From NCBI RefSeq assembly GCF_014905175.1, contig NC_057789.1, forward strand, positions 12,948,876 through 13,012,875: DNA of 64,000 bases. The letters are read 5' to 3'. This document shows positions 1 to 11,562 of the stretch, one piece after another (position 1 is the stretch's first letter; each line of letters opens with the position of its first letter). A program made the position numbers and the translations under genes. The DNA is from Aphidius gifuensis (Eukaryota; Arthropoda; Insecta; Hymenoptera; Braconidae). The notes under the pieces are model-generated. The model was not told the DNA's origin. It worked only from the letters and a program-made list of their open reading frames with translations, and searched no databases.

Positions 1-49
1 CGTATGACTGGTTTATATACACAGTAAAAAATAGTTGGCAAAACTAACG

Positions 50-330
50 AATTCAGTTTGTTAATTTAGGTCCACCAACAAAACGTTTGTTAATTTAACA
101 AAAATTTTATTTGTTAAATAAAGTCTACAAACAACTGTTTGTTAATTTTACAAATATTTGTTTGTGAAATGAAATTTACAAACAGCTGTTTGTTAATTTT
201 ACAAATTTTGTTTGTAAAATGAAATTTACAACAACTGTTCGTTAATTTTGTTTTTTGTTTGTAAAATGAAATTTACAAACAGCTGTTTGTTAATTTTACA
301 AATACTTTTTGTTAAATTTTTTTTTTTTTG
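50..330. repeat. Subterminal repeat array of the CACTA-like element
   Basis: Motifs of the form TTTGTTAATTTTACAAA recur about every 55-60 bases in both orientations, each with a half-palindrome around ACAAA/TTTGT. Similar motifs occur at 56.1 kb and 57.85-57.97 kb in the second copy. In CACTA elements such arrays are transposase binding sites; that role is assumed here. Confidence 0.6.
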
Positions 331-469
331 TACAAGCAAAAAAATAAATGTCTATTCATATATATAATATTTTTTGATACGTAAATTTTATAATTTTTCA
401 TATAACCCAACAATGAACACTCTGTACATATGAATATTTATACAATTATTATTTTATTAATTACAAAAT

Positions 470-2971
470 TTACAAAAAGTAATCTGTTACAATAACTAAT
501 TTTTTATCTATAGACTCGTTTATATTCCAACTTTTTGTATGAGGTAGATTGATAACTTCATGTATACATAATTCAAAAGTGTTTTCTACAATATATCCTA
601 AGCATGATGGTGAAACACCTTCTGTCTTCCAACTTTGACAAATGATATAAAACTTTAAATTATGTGAAAAAATCATAAGGATTTTTCCGAAAGTTGGAAA
701 ACTATTAGTATTTGATGTACAAATAAATTTTTGTATTATCAAATGTTCACCTCTAATATCAACACTATTACCTATAGAAATATAATTATTTAAATTTATA
801 TTTAACGTTTTGTTAATAATATCACAAAATTCACTTGACTTTAAACTTATTATTTTTGTGTTGTTAATTTGTGGTTCGTCTTCAGAATATAGTTTTCTAT
901 CATTCCATGATTGTAGCATACATTTTTGATGACGATTAGCTAGTGTATGTGCTATGTCTTTGAAATTTTTCAACTTGTATACGAAACTTTTTAAAAATCC
1001 ATTTTTACTTTCGTATCTCATGGTCCAATGAATTCTTGGTGGTCCCATTTTATTTATAATCATTGGAAGATGTGTTATCAAATGATCTTTCATTATCAAT
1101 GATGAATTAAATTCATTAATAATAAGACTATGATGATCTTTAATTAAAACTGTTAGTCTATCTAACATATCATAGCTTATTGTTGGAGCAAAAACAATTT
1201 TCATAATTTCTATTAACAATAAAATAACTCTCCATTTTTTTGTAGCCTCATGATTCAATTTCGTTATTTCATCAGTTAAAAGAAGTGGTAAATAAGTTAT
1301 CAAACAAAACATTTGAGCACCACGCTGACCTACTAAATTTGCGTTTTTATTTAAATCTATTGGACATGGATGGTTAGATCTATTATGTAAGCCATAATCA
1401 AAAGTTGATATTTTATTATTTAAATTTGACAGATCGACAATACCTATCTTGATCAAATACTTAAGTACATATTTTATATCTCGGTGACAAATACCCTCTA
1501 AAAAGTCATGGAATATATCAACAATTGAACTATCAACAAAATCATAAAATTTCAACTCTACCCAAAGATTTTTGTTTTTTATACCATAAAAATTAAATGT
1601 ATCATTATTACAATATTCTAACTGATTATATAATGAGATAAATTCTGATTTAGTTCGCAACAGACTTTCATTTAATGTAACACTTTTTCTAGCTTCTTTT
1701 ATAGTTATTTTACAAATTCTACAAGAATACGTGGCTACGAAAGATTCATTCATACCTAGTATTTTCGCTCCTCCTAAATTATCAAAACTTATAGATATCA
1801 AACTACCTTTGACAAAAGAATTAAGTCCTTTTATAAATATACCATCTTTTTCTAGAATTTTTAAATCATTAACTATTACTTTTAAAACTGGATTTATACC
1901 AAAACTTTTAATATCAAAATCATAACAGAGGGCAAGTAAATGAATATTTTCTAATTTTGAAAGCATATGTGAAGGTAAATTTAAAATGGAAAAATAAAAA
2001 GCACCAATTTTGTGTATACCTGCTTTTGGACTCAAAGGGTTGCAAACCTCAAACTCGTCATAATAAATTTGTAGATGAATCGAAATTTTATTTATTTGAA
2101 AAAATGTATTATTTTTAAATACACTACCATCTTTGTAACTTCTGTATACGTTTTGTATTTGAGAATTATTATCAGCAAATTTTTTAGTCAAACATTGTTG
2201 ATGAAATTTATCTTGAAATAAAAACTGAAGTGTATCTAATAAAGGAACATATGAAAAAGTACTTGTAACCGGTACTTCCACGTAAGTATTGGTATCTTTA
2301 TCGAATTTCTTATCCATTCTTATGCCATGAGTTTTTTTAACTGGTTCAACAATATGTCTTTGAAATATTTTATTTCGATCGTAACTAGTCATTATATTTC
2401 CTAAAGCAAATTTAAATTTATTTGATAATTTTGAGCGTTCATTAGAATCTGATGCTGATACTAAATCATCTAACAAGGGTACTAAAATTTCAGACATTTT
2501 TGATAAAATTAAATTGATAGAAGTATCAGCTAACCCTAATACATACATACTTTGAACGAAATCAAGAAATTTATCATTTTTAGTTTGTATTTTAATGTCT
2601 GTGATATCTCTTTTATTGTGTTTACTACTACTTGATTCTTTACCACTATTACTATCAAAATAATTTTCCAAAATATTATCATTTCTTTTAGTTTCATTAA
2701 ATGTCTTTAACAATGAATTATTTTGTTTTAATTTACATTTTTCAATATGCTTTCTGAATCCACTATAAGTGTGATAGATGTTTGTACATCCAAAACAACA
2801 ACTCAATGTTAATTTTGGCCCCTCAAGTAAATGATGTTGAAATCGCAAATGAGAAAAAAAATTAGTTATAGTATGAGTGTTAAATGTACACTTATAGCAC
2901 TGATACGCTATTTTTTTATCACAAGAAACCTTAAATAATATTTTCAAATTATAATTATAAAATTTTAACAA
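470..2971 (-). CDS. Transposase-like protein with N-terminal C2H2/C2HC fingers (CACTA-like)
   Basis: This is an uninterrupted 833-residue ORF. Near the N-terminus are two zinc-finger-like motifs, Cys25/Cys28/His41/His46 and Cys59/Cys62/His75/Cys79, then a charged linker. The central part contains DIFHDFLEGICH (about residue 485), and further on HLPMIINKMGPPRIHWTMR and then NFKDIAHTLANRHQK. These blocks belong to a multicopy animal family of large transposase-like proteins, and the D-x-x-H-D-x-L-E-G block resembles the D-x-M-H region of CACTA transposases. Catalytic residues cannot be assigned by eye. A broken copy of the same gene lies at 59.25-61.92 kb on the plus strand with very similar protein. 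The ORF being open while its neighbour gene carries stops suggests a fairly young copy. Start chosen as the only Met before the first finger. Confidence 0.6.
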   Translation of the reverse strand: MLKFYNYNLKILFKVSCDKKIAYQCYKCTFNTHTITNFFSHLRFQHHLLEGPKLTLSCCFGCTNIYHTYSGFRKHIEKCKLKQNNSLLKTFNETKRNDNILENYFDSNSGKESSSSKHNKRDITDIKIQTKNDKFLDFVQSMYVLGLADTSINLILSKMSEILVPLLDDLVSASDSNERSKLSNKFKFALGNIMTSYDRNKIFQRHIVEPVKKTHGIRMDKKFDKDTNTYVEVPVTSTFSYVPLLDTLQFLFQDKFHQQCLTKKFADNNSQIQNVYRSYKDGSVFKNNTFFQINKISIHLQIYYDEFEVCNPLSPKAGIHKIGAFYFSILNLPSHMLSKLENIHLLALCYDFDIKSFGINPVLKVIVNDLKILEKDGIFIKGLNSFVKGSLISISFDNLGGAKILGMNESFVATYSCRICKITIKEARKSVTLNESLLRTKSEFISLYNQLEYCNNDTFNFYGIKNKNLWVELKFYDFVDSSIVDIFHDFLEGICHRDIKYVLKYLIKIGIVDLSNLNNKISTFDYGLHNRSNHPCPIDLNKNANLVGQRGAQMFCLITYLPLLLTDEITKLNHEATKKWRVILLLIEIMKIVFAPTISYDMLDRLTVLIKDHHSLIINEFNSSLIMKDHLITHLPMIINKMGPPRIHWTMRYESKNGFLKSFVYKLKNFKDIAHTLANRHQKCMLQSWNDRKLYSEDEPQINNTKIISLKSSEFCDIINKTLNINLNNYISIGNSVDIRGEHLIIQKFICTSNTNSFPTFGKILMIFSHNLKFYIICQSWKTEGVSPSCLGYIVENTFELCIHEVINLPHTKSWNINESIDKKLVIVTDYFL

Positions 2972-3633
2972 TTAAAGTTTTTAATATCTTATAATAATAT
3001 TGACTCAAACTGTATCTCACTCATTTAAGTTTTACAAGTTATTTTTTATACCAAAAAGTACAGTTTCTTTTTAATATTCTAATTTTTTATTTTTTTCTAA
3101 TGAAAACGCATTTCTATTTGTTCAATAGAAAGATATAATTTTTTTTTTCATGTGATTTAAAATCTGTGCATTGTAATATTTTACAAAATAATCTTATTGA
3201 ATTTCTAAAGATTAATTTTGCACTTGCAATTATTTGTTTTTTTTTTTTTTATATTTAGTGTATTTAATTGATTATAATTTTATAATTTTGTTTAACTAAT
3301 TTTATACTATTTTTAGTATTCAAAATTAACAATTATTCAATGGCTTATTATAATCAGTGTATCAAATGATGAATATATTAAATCAAGTCTTTGGAAATAT
3401 TATATTATCATAATATCTTTTTTTTGATAATCAAGTTTATATTAAAATTTCTTGAAAAGTTCCTAACAGTATCATCACTTTCCAAAGATATAAAATAAAA
3501 TTTTAATCTACTATAAAAATTATTTACTAATTTATAAATTATTAATACATAAAAATAATTCTAGAGTTCAATTGAAAAGCAAAAAGCTATTGCTGAAAAC
3601 TAATTACTGTTGATTACTCAAAGATTATTATCA
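2972..3633. other. Intergenic spacer of the CACTA-like element
   Basis: AT-rich sequence with long T runs between the two element genes. No coding, RNA or repeat signal recognised. Confidence 0.4.
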
Positions 3634-5725
3634 TTAATTATTATTTGATTCCAAATTTGTTTTTGAAATATTAATTTTTGTGTAAACTTCCTTGGCACTG
3701 GTTGTGCAATTACTTTTTATTTTGAAAAAATAATTTTGAAGAAATGTCCAAAAGTTTTTCAAGTCACTATGAAAATCTACATGAAATACATAATGTGCTT
3801 TAAAAAGATAGCTGATTGCTTCGACAACATTAATTGTTTGAAGCAAGATAAATTTGCCATCAATTTCAATATAATATTGATGAATAGCTCGTTTACTTGG
3901 GCCAATGGCAATTAATTTTGGCTGAGAACGACCTTGATTTAAAGGCGATTGCAATGGAGTTCCTGACTATCAACAAAAAAAAAAAAAAATTAAAGAAATA
4001 AAAAACTATACATTGATCTATGAGTTGATGAAAAAAAAATCTTTTTCTTCATCTTATTTTTCATATTTAATATAGATCTTGTATACCTTCTGGAAAAATA
4101 TCAACTTTGTAACTATGTTTACCAGCTTATCTCTAGATGCTAATTTTTTACCATGTACAGTTGGTGGTATAAGTGCAACAAGTGCAATGAGAGAATTAGA
4201 AACTCGATCCCAATCTAAAAAAAAATTTTTATCATTTAAATAACAACTGCTGAAAAAATTATTTTAATTTAATATATATTAAACTTTACAATACGTACCT
4301 AGCAAAATCGAGTTAATTTTCTCGTTAGCAAAAACATGTAAAATTGCATTTATATACTCAGGATACAAGCTTAAAAATATATCTTGCTCAATGCTTGGAT
4401 ACAATAAGTTGAATTCTACGTTGATCTGTATAGATAAATTCATAAAATAAAAAAAAATCTCAGATGAATGATAAATAATAAAAATAATTACCAGGTCAGG
4501 GATATCTAAGAATCTTGGAAAAACCTCAAGAAAACGCTCGTCCAAGTATTTATATCGACGAAGTTTAAATGTTCATTTGATTTTTTCAATAATAAATTCT
4601 TTTTGATCTTTTGTTGCTGTTTGCATGAATCGCATCATTAACTACTTCACTTTCATCTACTCGTTCTTGTACGTTATTATTATTTATTCCATGTTGAGGT
4701 ATTGCTGTTTATCTTTTTTGGAACCGTCTACTTGTATTTCCCAAGTTATCAGAAATAAAACCACATCTCGTTTCAGGGTTAAATGTAAAATTTTAATAAA
4801 ATAATAAGTTTAAAAAATTTTTTCATTGAACTCACATAACCAAAATTTGATAAACCAAGCTTTGGGAATACTTCAATAATTGCTTTAGCTTACTGAACTT
4901 TTTATTCATTCCGAAGATTTCTCTGGGTTATTTTTTTATGTTTTAAAAGTTCACTCGCCTCAATATTGACAACTTTTCTACATTTTTTTGTTAAATACCC
5001 TAAATCATTGTATGATTCGAATATTTCATCTCCATATGAGTAAATGATGAGAAGTTCTTTTAATTGCTTGATAAAATAAAAAAATTAGATATTCAGTAAA
5101 ATGAAAAAGAAAAAAAATACAATTCAAATTATTTCTCAACAACTTACTTTAGTTGAAACCACGTCACCAGTTATTTTTTTTATTAATTTTTGCTTTTACG
5201 GTAAAGGCTCTTCGTCATCATTGACATCAATTGGTTCATCTGATGGTACTGGTATAACATCAGCACACTTGTACTCCCATCAGCATGCTTTGATCCATGA
5301 GTTTGTGTAGGTCAGCAACTGTATTTTTAGCTGAAAAAACATCACATCATAAGTATTATAATGTCAACAAATAATCAATTTTTTAGTTAATAATTTCAAT
5401 AAAATAAAAAAGCAAAAAAATCTTACATATATCTAACAAATTGACTATTTTCTGTCTAAGTTTAATTGTCAAGTTATGACCACTTGAACGTATAAAATTA
5501 CACAATATATCTTTATCAATTAAAACGTTATTTAGATCAGTAATCTTAATTTCTTGCTCGTCATGTATGCAAATACTTCACATACTTTGAAATTAAAAAA
5601 ATATATATTATATATTTATCGAACAAATTCTTGAGTGAATAAAACAACATAAATAAGTAATAAACCTTTGTGAATTATATCAGCATATGTAAAATGCTCT
5701 GATAGCTGTACCATTTTTTTTTATT
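3634..5725 (-). pseudogene. Companion gene (ORF1-type) of the CACTA-like element, decayed
   Basis: Exon-like blocks on the minus strand run from about 5.72 kb down to 3.63 kb. Seen in order: an acidic N-terminal block with EIKITDLNNVLIDKD, which looks PB1-like; a block ending in AKAIIEVFPKLGLSNFGY; FLEVFPRFLDIPDL (4.5 kb); NSLIALVALIPPT (about 4.17 kb); and a final block with QPKLIAIGPSKRAIHQYYIEID followed by LFKAHYVFHVDF (3.63-3.95 kb). Blocks of this kind, in this order, are shared by a multicopy animal protein family often found in mobile DNA. Two in-frame stops precede AKAIIEVF and further frame changes occur, so I call it a pseudogene. Function unknown; its consistent pairing with the 833-residue ORF in both copies suggests it belongs to the element. 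Confidence 0.5.
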
Positions 5726-6270
5726 TTCATACTAAACAATAATAAAAACAGATGGAGATGACACTTGCTCATTCGAGAATTGATATTGATCAGGAAATTC
5801 TTCTGATCCATTCCTTTTCATACAATATTACCTGATATTTAACAATTAATTAATTATCAAGTAGCTTCGAGAATATTGTCAACAAGCATATTATTATCAA
5901 GTTATTAATCAAAAATTAATTAAAAATATAAAATAAGATTTATTCTTGAAGGTATTTATAAATCACTTTAAATTCACTTACTTGATGAAGTTATTGAAAA
6001 CACCAATTATTTATTTATTATAATTATCATTTAATAATTATTTATTCGTTGTTGAAGAAAAAAACTGCTTCACGTGTTGTCTAAGATCAGCTGCTTCTAA
6101 AAACACATCGTCCGACTAAATCCGACCGTATGCAAGATGGCTGTATTCGTGTGCACTCGTGTTCATAATTTTGCGCATGCGTATTCCACGCAATAGTTAC
6201 AAGCGGGAGATTTTTTCAAATATTCTACTTATTTTTACATTAAATCTTCATTTATATGCTTCGAGCCAAT

Positions 6271-6588
6271 TCAACACAAAAAAATTTGTAAAATTAACTT
6301 TTTATTTGGCTTCGCCTCATCAACTGGTACAGCTTGCTCATTGTTAGAAAATGGATAGTAATTAATCCCATCCAATGTTTCCAAGAGTTTTTCGAGATAT
6401 TGATATTTAGGTTGATTTAATGACTTTGAGTAAATATATATGTTTTCAAAGTGCAAACCATTTCCATCGATTAACAAACTCAGGAGACAATTAGTTTTCC
6501 CTGTATTCAATGGTTCGCAAATAATTGATCTTATTGTATTTGGCAATAAATCACCATGACGTTTTTTAGTATTCACCCCCAGCACCAC
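6271..6588 (-). pseudogene. Packaging ATPase N-terminal fragment, Polinton/adintovirus-like
   Basis: The reading frame contains GDLLPNTIRSIICEPLNTGK, which fits a beta strand plus Walker A loop (G-x4-GKT with the first Gly replaced by Glu), then ENIYIYSKSLNQPKYQYLEK. This combination is typical of the FtsK/HerA-type DNA-packaging ATPases of Polinton-like elements and adintoviruses in arthropod genomes. Only about 95 residues remain. Homology stops at DEAKPN, before the Walker B motif, exactly where subterminal sequence of the adjacent CACTA-like element begins (about 6305). The simplest reading is an old endogenous element gene cut by a later insertion. The Gly-to-Glu change in the P-loop also argues against activity. 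Family assignment comes from remembered motifs, not a search. Confidence 0.55.
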
Positions 6589-6734
6589 TTTTTGATGTAA
6601 TTATATCGAAATTTATGATTGGCAAAAAAATTGATGTAAAACTATAATTGAATAAAAAAATAAATAAAAAATGAGACAATATTTGTTGTATTTGATATAT
6701 ATATATATATTATATATATATTTATTAATATTAT

Positions 6735-7082
6735 TCATACATTTACTCGATAATTAAGCATTTCAATGTTTTTTCGTTTTTGTTTCTCGAATCCAAAATG
6801 GTTTGATCCATGTCTGACGAATCTAAGTTCTCCAGAGAGAGCATCTTTAAGTAACTCTGGTAAAATTGTTAAATTCTGTGTGATGAAATTGCTGAGTCTT
6901 TTCGGTAGAAATACTGAATATTTGCGCTCCAATTCCAATATGATTGAATCTTCATATGGTGTTCGAACTTGTCTTACATTTGTCACACAATATAAGTAAT
7001 CAAATTCAATCTTTCTGATTGGGATAGTAGCAGGATATGGTGTTACTCTAATAGTGTTCATTTCTGCATATAATTTGTCCAT
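6735..7082 (-). CDS. Small ORF of unknown function, possibly part of the Polinton-like element
   Basis: This is a 115-residue ORF. It is beta-strand-like with alternating hydrophobics in the middle (FDYLYCVTNVRQVRTPYEDS, then an ELERKYSVFLPKRL segment) and ends basic (EKQKRKN). The pattern of a strand, a T-P-Y-x-D-S turn, a strand and FLPKR resembles small single-domain proteins found beside packaging-ATPase ORFs in hymenopteran mobile DNA, perhaps an OB-like nucleic-acid-binding fold. That is a guess. It lies 146 bases upstream of the ATPase fragment on the same strand, so they may once have belonged to one element. A plus-strand ORF covers the same bases and is taken as its shadow. Confidence 0.35.
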   Translation of the reverse strand: MDKLYAEMNTIRVTPYPATIPIRKIEFDYLYCVTNVRQVRTPYEDSIILELERKYSVFLPKRLSNFITQNLTILPELLKDALSGELRFVRHGSNHFGFEKQKRKNIEMLNYRVNV

Positions 7083-7883
7083 GTTGCCTGTTGGAAATGA
7101 AACAAAATTAGAATCATTGCAAGAATATTAATACGACAATGCATAAATACATAAATGAGAGGTTACATGAATAAAATGTTTAATCGTATGAATAATATAA
7201 TATATCTATAAAATATTTACCAATTTTATTTTTACCGTCTTGGAAATGCTAGCTCAGAAGGTTCGATGAGATCTGTGGCTCTACAGCTCTAGGCAGCAGC
7301 TTTTAAAGGAAAATCGATTCCCCACTTTCAACGATCCCCACTTTAAATGTTTTTTAGGTTAGGTTAGGCTTATAGTTTTTTTTGTGAGTCACTATTCTAA
7401 AAATTTTTGCTGTTAGAGGATGAATAATCATTCAAGATTATTAGTTGGCTGATTCATTATTTGTAGTGAGTCATGTGTTTCGTTGAAAAAGTTTTGGATG
7501 ATTGTAAGTTAATATTTATACATGATAATAATAAAACTGATTTATTATTTGCAGCTGTTCAACTCTTCAAACATGTCTGAACATGTTTAAACTTGCTTGA
7601 ACATGTTTAAACTTGGTTTTAAGGAATTATAATGCTAAACTTATTTAATAATTTAAATATTAAAAAAGAAATAAATATACATTCCAACACAATTTTTTCA
7701 TCGTTTTAAATTTTCATTTATTTATTAATTTTTTCACATGATCATTTTAGTAGAAGATTGTTCTGCAGCACATTTCTCATAGTCTTTTATTAGTGAATAA
7801 AAAAAAACATCCAGTTATATCACCATCTCCACAATCAATTGAATGCTTGCTACATCTGCGCAATCCTGAAACGTAAGGATTTT

Positions 7884-9771
7884 GTTTCTGGTTTTCAGAC
7901 AGTTAATTACACGAAGAATACGTGAACAAGATCTTTATCAAATTCAACAAAAAAAAAAAAAAACAAAGCAAGGACCAGATAATGCTCTTCCACTGGAAAT
8001 ATTTTTGAAGCCAAGTTTGAAACATCCATCAGAATACAAGCTTGTTCAACTTGATTTTAATGCACGTTATCCTGATGCAGGCGAACTAACAGAAGCAAAA
8101 CTTGATCAATTGATAAATAAGCTTCAAGTTTTGAAAAAAACAAAAGGAGCTGGTTATCAAAATAAATGAAAAGAAAATATTAATATTCTTAAAACGAAGA
8201 TGAGTAATGTCCTGCGGTACGCCCACTAATTTTTTTTTTATTTTTATTTTAAATCTTTTAATCTTTGTTATATATTCAGGGTATATTTCGATACCCTGAG
8301 CTCCCTCTTACGCAATAGAAGAGTAATATATTGAGGGGAACCAGAGACCTTGCCCCCCAATGATTCTCTTGAGCCGGCACTAATGCCAAGCGGCAATACT
8401 GCCAATTTTAAGAATTAATTTATATGATAAATTAGTACAATGAGTGATATCGACAGAATCCTAAAAATACAAGGAATCTCTACATACCACTCAGAGTATA
8501 AAATTTTAATTAGAAATATTTTTAATAAATGAACAAAGATCACGCCTTTTAGGCTGACCAATAGAAAATAAGTAGACTAAGGAAAATTGTAAATGGACCA
8601 GGAGAAAACCGAACGTCCCCGAAAGATCCCCACTTATTTTAAGGGATGGTTGAGTCCCAAACTAGATCGATCGCCATTACTCAATGACTTGGTCCGCAGT
8701 CTCTGCACCATAACTAGCTCTTCCAGCTCTAATTAAGTTCTAATTAATCGCCGAAGCTTTATTCTTCTAATAAAGACTTAGAAAATTAAATTATTTCTGA
8801 ATTAAAACTTAAAATATTTTTATTGTCGAATCATTTGCAAGTTTAATTATTTAATATTTTAATATTTCTTATTTGAGTTATTATTCTTGAATTACTTCAA
8901 ATTAACTTGTATAGCCTTCGGTTATACAATAAATTAATTAAATTGGTTCCAAACATATTTTAATCCAGTAACATCATTAATTAATTAAAGGCTTGTTTCA
9001 ATTAATTTAACAATTATTGTAAGTACAAATATTACCTTACTATTGAGTGTTTGTTCGTGTTTTATTAGTGTATTTTTAAGTAAATTCTCGGCGATTATTA
9101 AGTGTTATAATTACGTAATTGTAGAGTCAGTGTTTCATTTATTTTAACAACTAGATTGCTTCTCAATCTAGTTGATTACTCACCGGGTTACGCAATATTC
9201 ATTTGACGGGTCGTTTCTTTAATATCTCTAATCACTGACTCTGTAATTTAACTTGATTTTTCTCTCTCTGTATTATCGACGCTTGGGCCTTTGTTTCAAG
9301 TAAATTTTGAGCGTTCAATATTTCATAATTTTTACAATAAATTAAGTTTGTTTTGTATGTAATTTTTAATTCAAATCATGGCGTTTTTATAAATAAAATT
9401 AATGTTTTGTCCGATTATTCAATCTCTTCTGTCGACTTAATTCTTTTGATGTTGAATTATATCGGTGTTCGTATTATATTTTTCGTGTCCATTTCAGGTG
9501 TCATCTATTCTTCCTAAATTACGCGTCTATCTTCCCAAACCTACCTATTGTGTCTTGAGTGAGCAGGGTGGATTGGGCTAATTAATTATATATCAGGCAG
9601 GATTATTTTATAGGGCAAAATACGATTGTAATCCAGCTACGATATTTCAATAGTCCCAAATGAAACAATGATCTTAATGTAAAAATTGCATCAAAAGTAA
9701 AATTACTTTCTTTCTTAATGCCACCACATGGTCGAGCCAATAGATCCATAAAAATAACTGTTGTTGATGTT
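7884..9771 (+). pseudogene. Fragment related to the CACTA companion gene, split by an LTR
   Basis: A block starting after a TTTCAG acceptor (7896-7901) encodes EYKLVQLDFNARYPDAGELT and a Lys-rich stretch, ending near 8200. After an LTR (8201-9649) a second block encodes KLLSFLMPPHGRANRSIKIT and ends HKSMILHVQ followed by GTAAAA. The LMPP-x-G-R block resembles ALIPPTVHGKK of the companion gene near 4.17 kb, so I read both pieces as one decayed homologue. Stops occur after residue GAGYQNK and in the second block. The first block alone is not recognised, so its membership rests on position. Confidence 0.35.
8201..9649 (+). mobile_element. Solo LTR, Gypsy-type, subfamily A
   Basis: Starts TGAGTAATGTCCTGCGGTAC and ends CTACGATATTTCA. 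The same outer sequences bound the LTR at 41786-43530 (minus strand) and the LTR pair at 26433/35952. Internal sequence is shared mainly with the 41786 copy. The copy ends flush, no primer site follows, and no matching partner LTR is seen nearby. The expected 4-bp duplication is not visible (AAGA versus ATAG), so the edges may have mutated. Confidence 0.7.
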
Positions 9772-10360
9772 CACAAGAGCATGATTCTCCATGTCCAGGT
9801 AAAACATGATGACGTGACGGACAATAATAATAAAAATAATCAATCATTATTGATACACAATTATGCTCTCATCATTAAAAATAGTTAGAATCCACTAATA
9901 ATAAACTCAAACGATTTTTTTTTTTTTTTTTTATGTTAAAAAAAAGAATAAAAAAAAACAAACAAAACTCATTTTTTTTTCAAATTATGAAATGGAAATA
10001 TGTAAACTTTCAATTGAAGTTTGAAAAATTCAAACCTTTTTTTTTTTTATGTAAAAAAAGGATAAAAAAAAAACAAACAAAAAAAAAGTTTTTTTTATTA
10101 TTTAACTCTTCAATATTTTTTAGATTATGTAACCCATTGATAATTTTTAAAATATGTATTCTTAATTATTTAATGAAGTTTGAACAATAAACTTGAACAA
10201 AAACTGTCTTTGGAAAATATAGTAATCCCTCTATTATTACTTTGTCAAAAAGTAACAATATAATTATATATTGCTTGAGTTACTTTATTATCACAATTTT
10301 TTATTGTTAAATGATAAGTTTAAACAATTAATCAATTTATAAACAACTGACATTTTTTTT
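9772..10360. other. Low-complexity AT-rich stretch
   Basis: Contains repeated A8-14/T8-17 tracts with AACAAACAAAA segments around 9.92-10.10 kb. A short plus-strand reading frame here consists only of Lys/Phe runs from these tracts and is not considered a gene. Confidence 0.5.
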
Positions 10361-10369
10361 TTTACGTCT

Positions 10370-11480
10370 ATTACGGAGAGTAGGAGCCATAGGCTCAGCC
10401 GCAGTATTGAATTTATCAACTAAAAAAAAAAAAGTCTATAACTTTTGAACCACTGAACTTAGAGAGTTCGTTCATAGCTCAAAAGAAGCACCTCTAAAAA
10501 ACCATCATGAACTTTTCTCCTGTGAATAATAGTTTTTGAAAAAAAAAAAATAAAATATCGATTTTTGGAAAACGTTTGTTCTGTTTCCACATTTAATACT
10601 ATCTAAACTATGTATCTGAGAGTATAAGTTACAGGGGTTGTTATGACCTTCAGAAATTTCTCTATCATATTCTATTTCTTTAAAATGGATTAGCACCCAA
10701 ATGAAACAATGACAGACGTTTATACAAAAATTTTTCAATGGCACAAAAACGGTTGCCAGCAATAACTCGTAAAGAAAATCAAAAGAGACTTCGTTTTAGG
10801 CTCAAAAATGCTTCTACGAAAACTCTAGAGCCCGCATCATGGATTTTTTTCGCCATAAGCAATAGTTTTTGAAGCAAAAACCTTGAAATTAAAAATTCCT
10901 CAAAAGTATGCATCATAGAGCAAAATTTTATTAAAAGCACTAGACCTTTTAAAAGGCTCCTTTCAGGACTTATATGAAATCTCCATGTTAATAATAACTC
11001 CAAATATGGCGGTCGAAAAAAACAAAAATGGTGCCAACAATAACTCGTAAAAATAAGATAGAGACCTCGTTTTAGGCTCAAAAATGCGTTTACAAAAACT
11101 CTATCGCCTGCATCATGGACTTTTTCATATAAGCAATAGTTTTGAAGCAAAACAAAAACCTTGAAATTAAAATAAAACATTTTTTTTTTCCTTAAAAGTA
11201 TGCATCATAGAGCAAAAATCTTTTGAAAAGCACTAGACCTTTCGAAAAACTACTTTTGAGCCTAATACGAAGTCTGTATGATGATCATAACTTCAAATAT
11301 GGTGGTCGAAAAAACAAAAATAGCGCTCTATTTTATTTTGTGACAATATTAAATAATAGTTATTTCTTGATTGAAATTAAAACTATTGACCAATGGCTAA
11401 AAAGGCTGGTACCGAGTTCGTTCCCATCGCGATTACCCTATTTTAGTTTTGGATACCTCCTTAATTAATTTCCCTTCACA
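10370..11480. repeat. Old interspersed repeat with an internal duplication of about 300 bp
   Basis: A segment with GGCTCAAAAATGC, AACTCTA, GCATCATGGA and AAGCAATAGTTTTTGAAGC occurs at about 10.80 kb and again at about 11.07 kb. Relatives with GCCCGCATTGTGGGTTTTTT occur at 17.82 and 18.16 kb. The block opens with AGCCGCAGTATTGAA, matched at 18.32 kb by AGCCGAAGTATTGAA. Short reading frames in it are shadows. Confidence 0.5.
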
Positions 11481-11562
11481 TTTTTTCCAGGCTTAGGATT
11501 GGCGGCAAATTGCAGGCATGTTTAAAAATGTGTTTTATATACATATAATGTATATTGTATAT

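Larger units (their letters stand above)
20..6305 (-). mobile_element. CACTA-like two-gene DNA transposon, copy 1
   Basis: The left end starts with CACAGTAAAAAATAGTTGG. Nearly the same end is seen at 56075, where a second copy begins. Ends starting CAC followed by arrays of short subterminal repeats are characteristic of the CACTA/EnSpm superfamily. The copy is read on the minus strand: a 5' noncoding exon near 6.0 kb followed by GTAAGT, then a multi-exon companion gene (5.7-3.6 kb), then an 833-codon ORF (2971-470). The right end near 6305 has subterminal-type sequence (TTTGTAAAATTAAC) but no visible terminal inverted repeat, and it runs directly into a packaging-ATPase reading frame. So the 5' terminus of this copy is missing or unrecognised. 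The superfamily call is inference from ends and architecture. Confidence 0.55.

Noticed and set aside
7351..7368. TTAGGTTAGGTTAGG, the insect telomere motif
   Set aside because: Fewer than three units in ordinary interspersed sequence. Too short to indicate a telomere; similar runs are common in insect genomes.
10505..11180. Minus-strand frames of 85 and 133 codons
   Set aside because: They repeat the same segment because they lie in an internal duplication of about 300 bp; no domain recognised.
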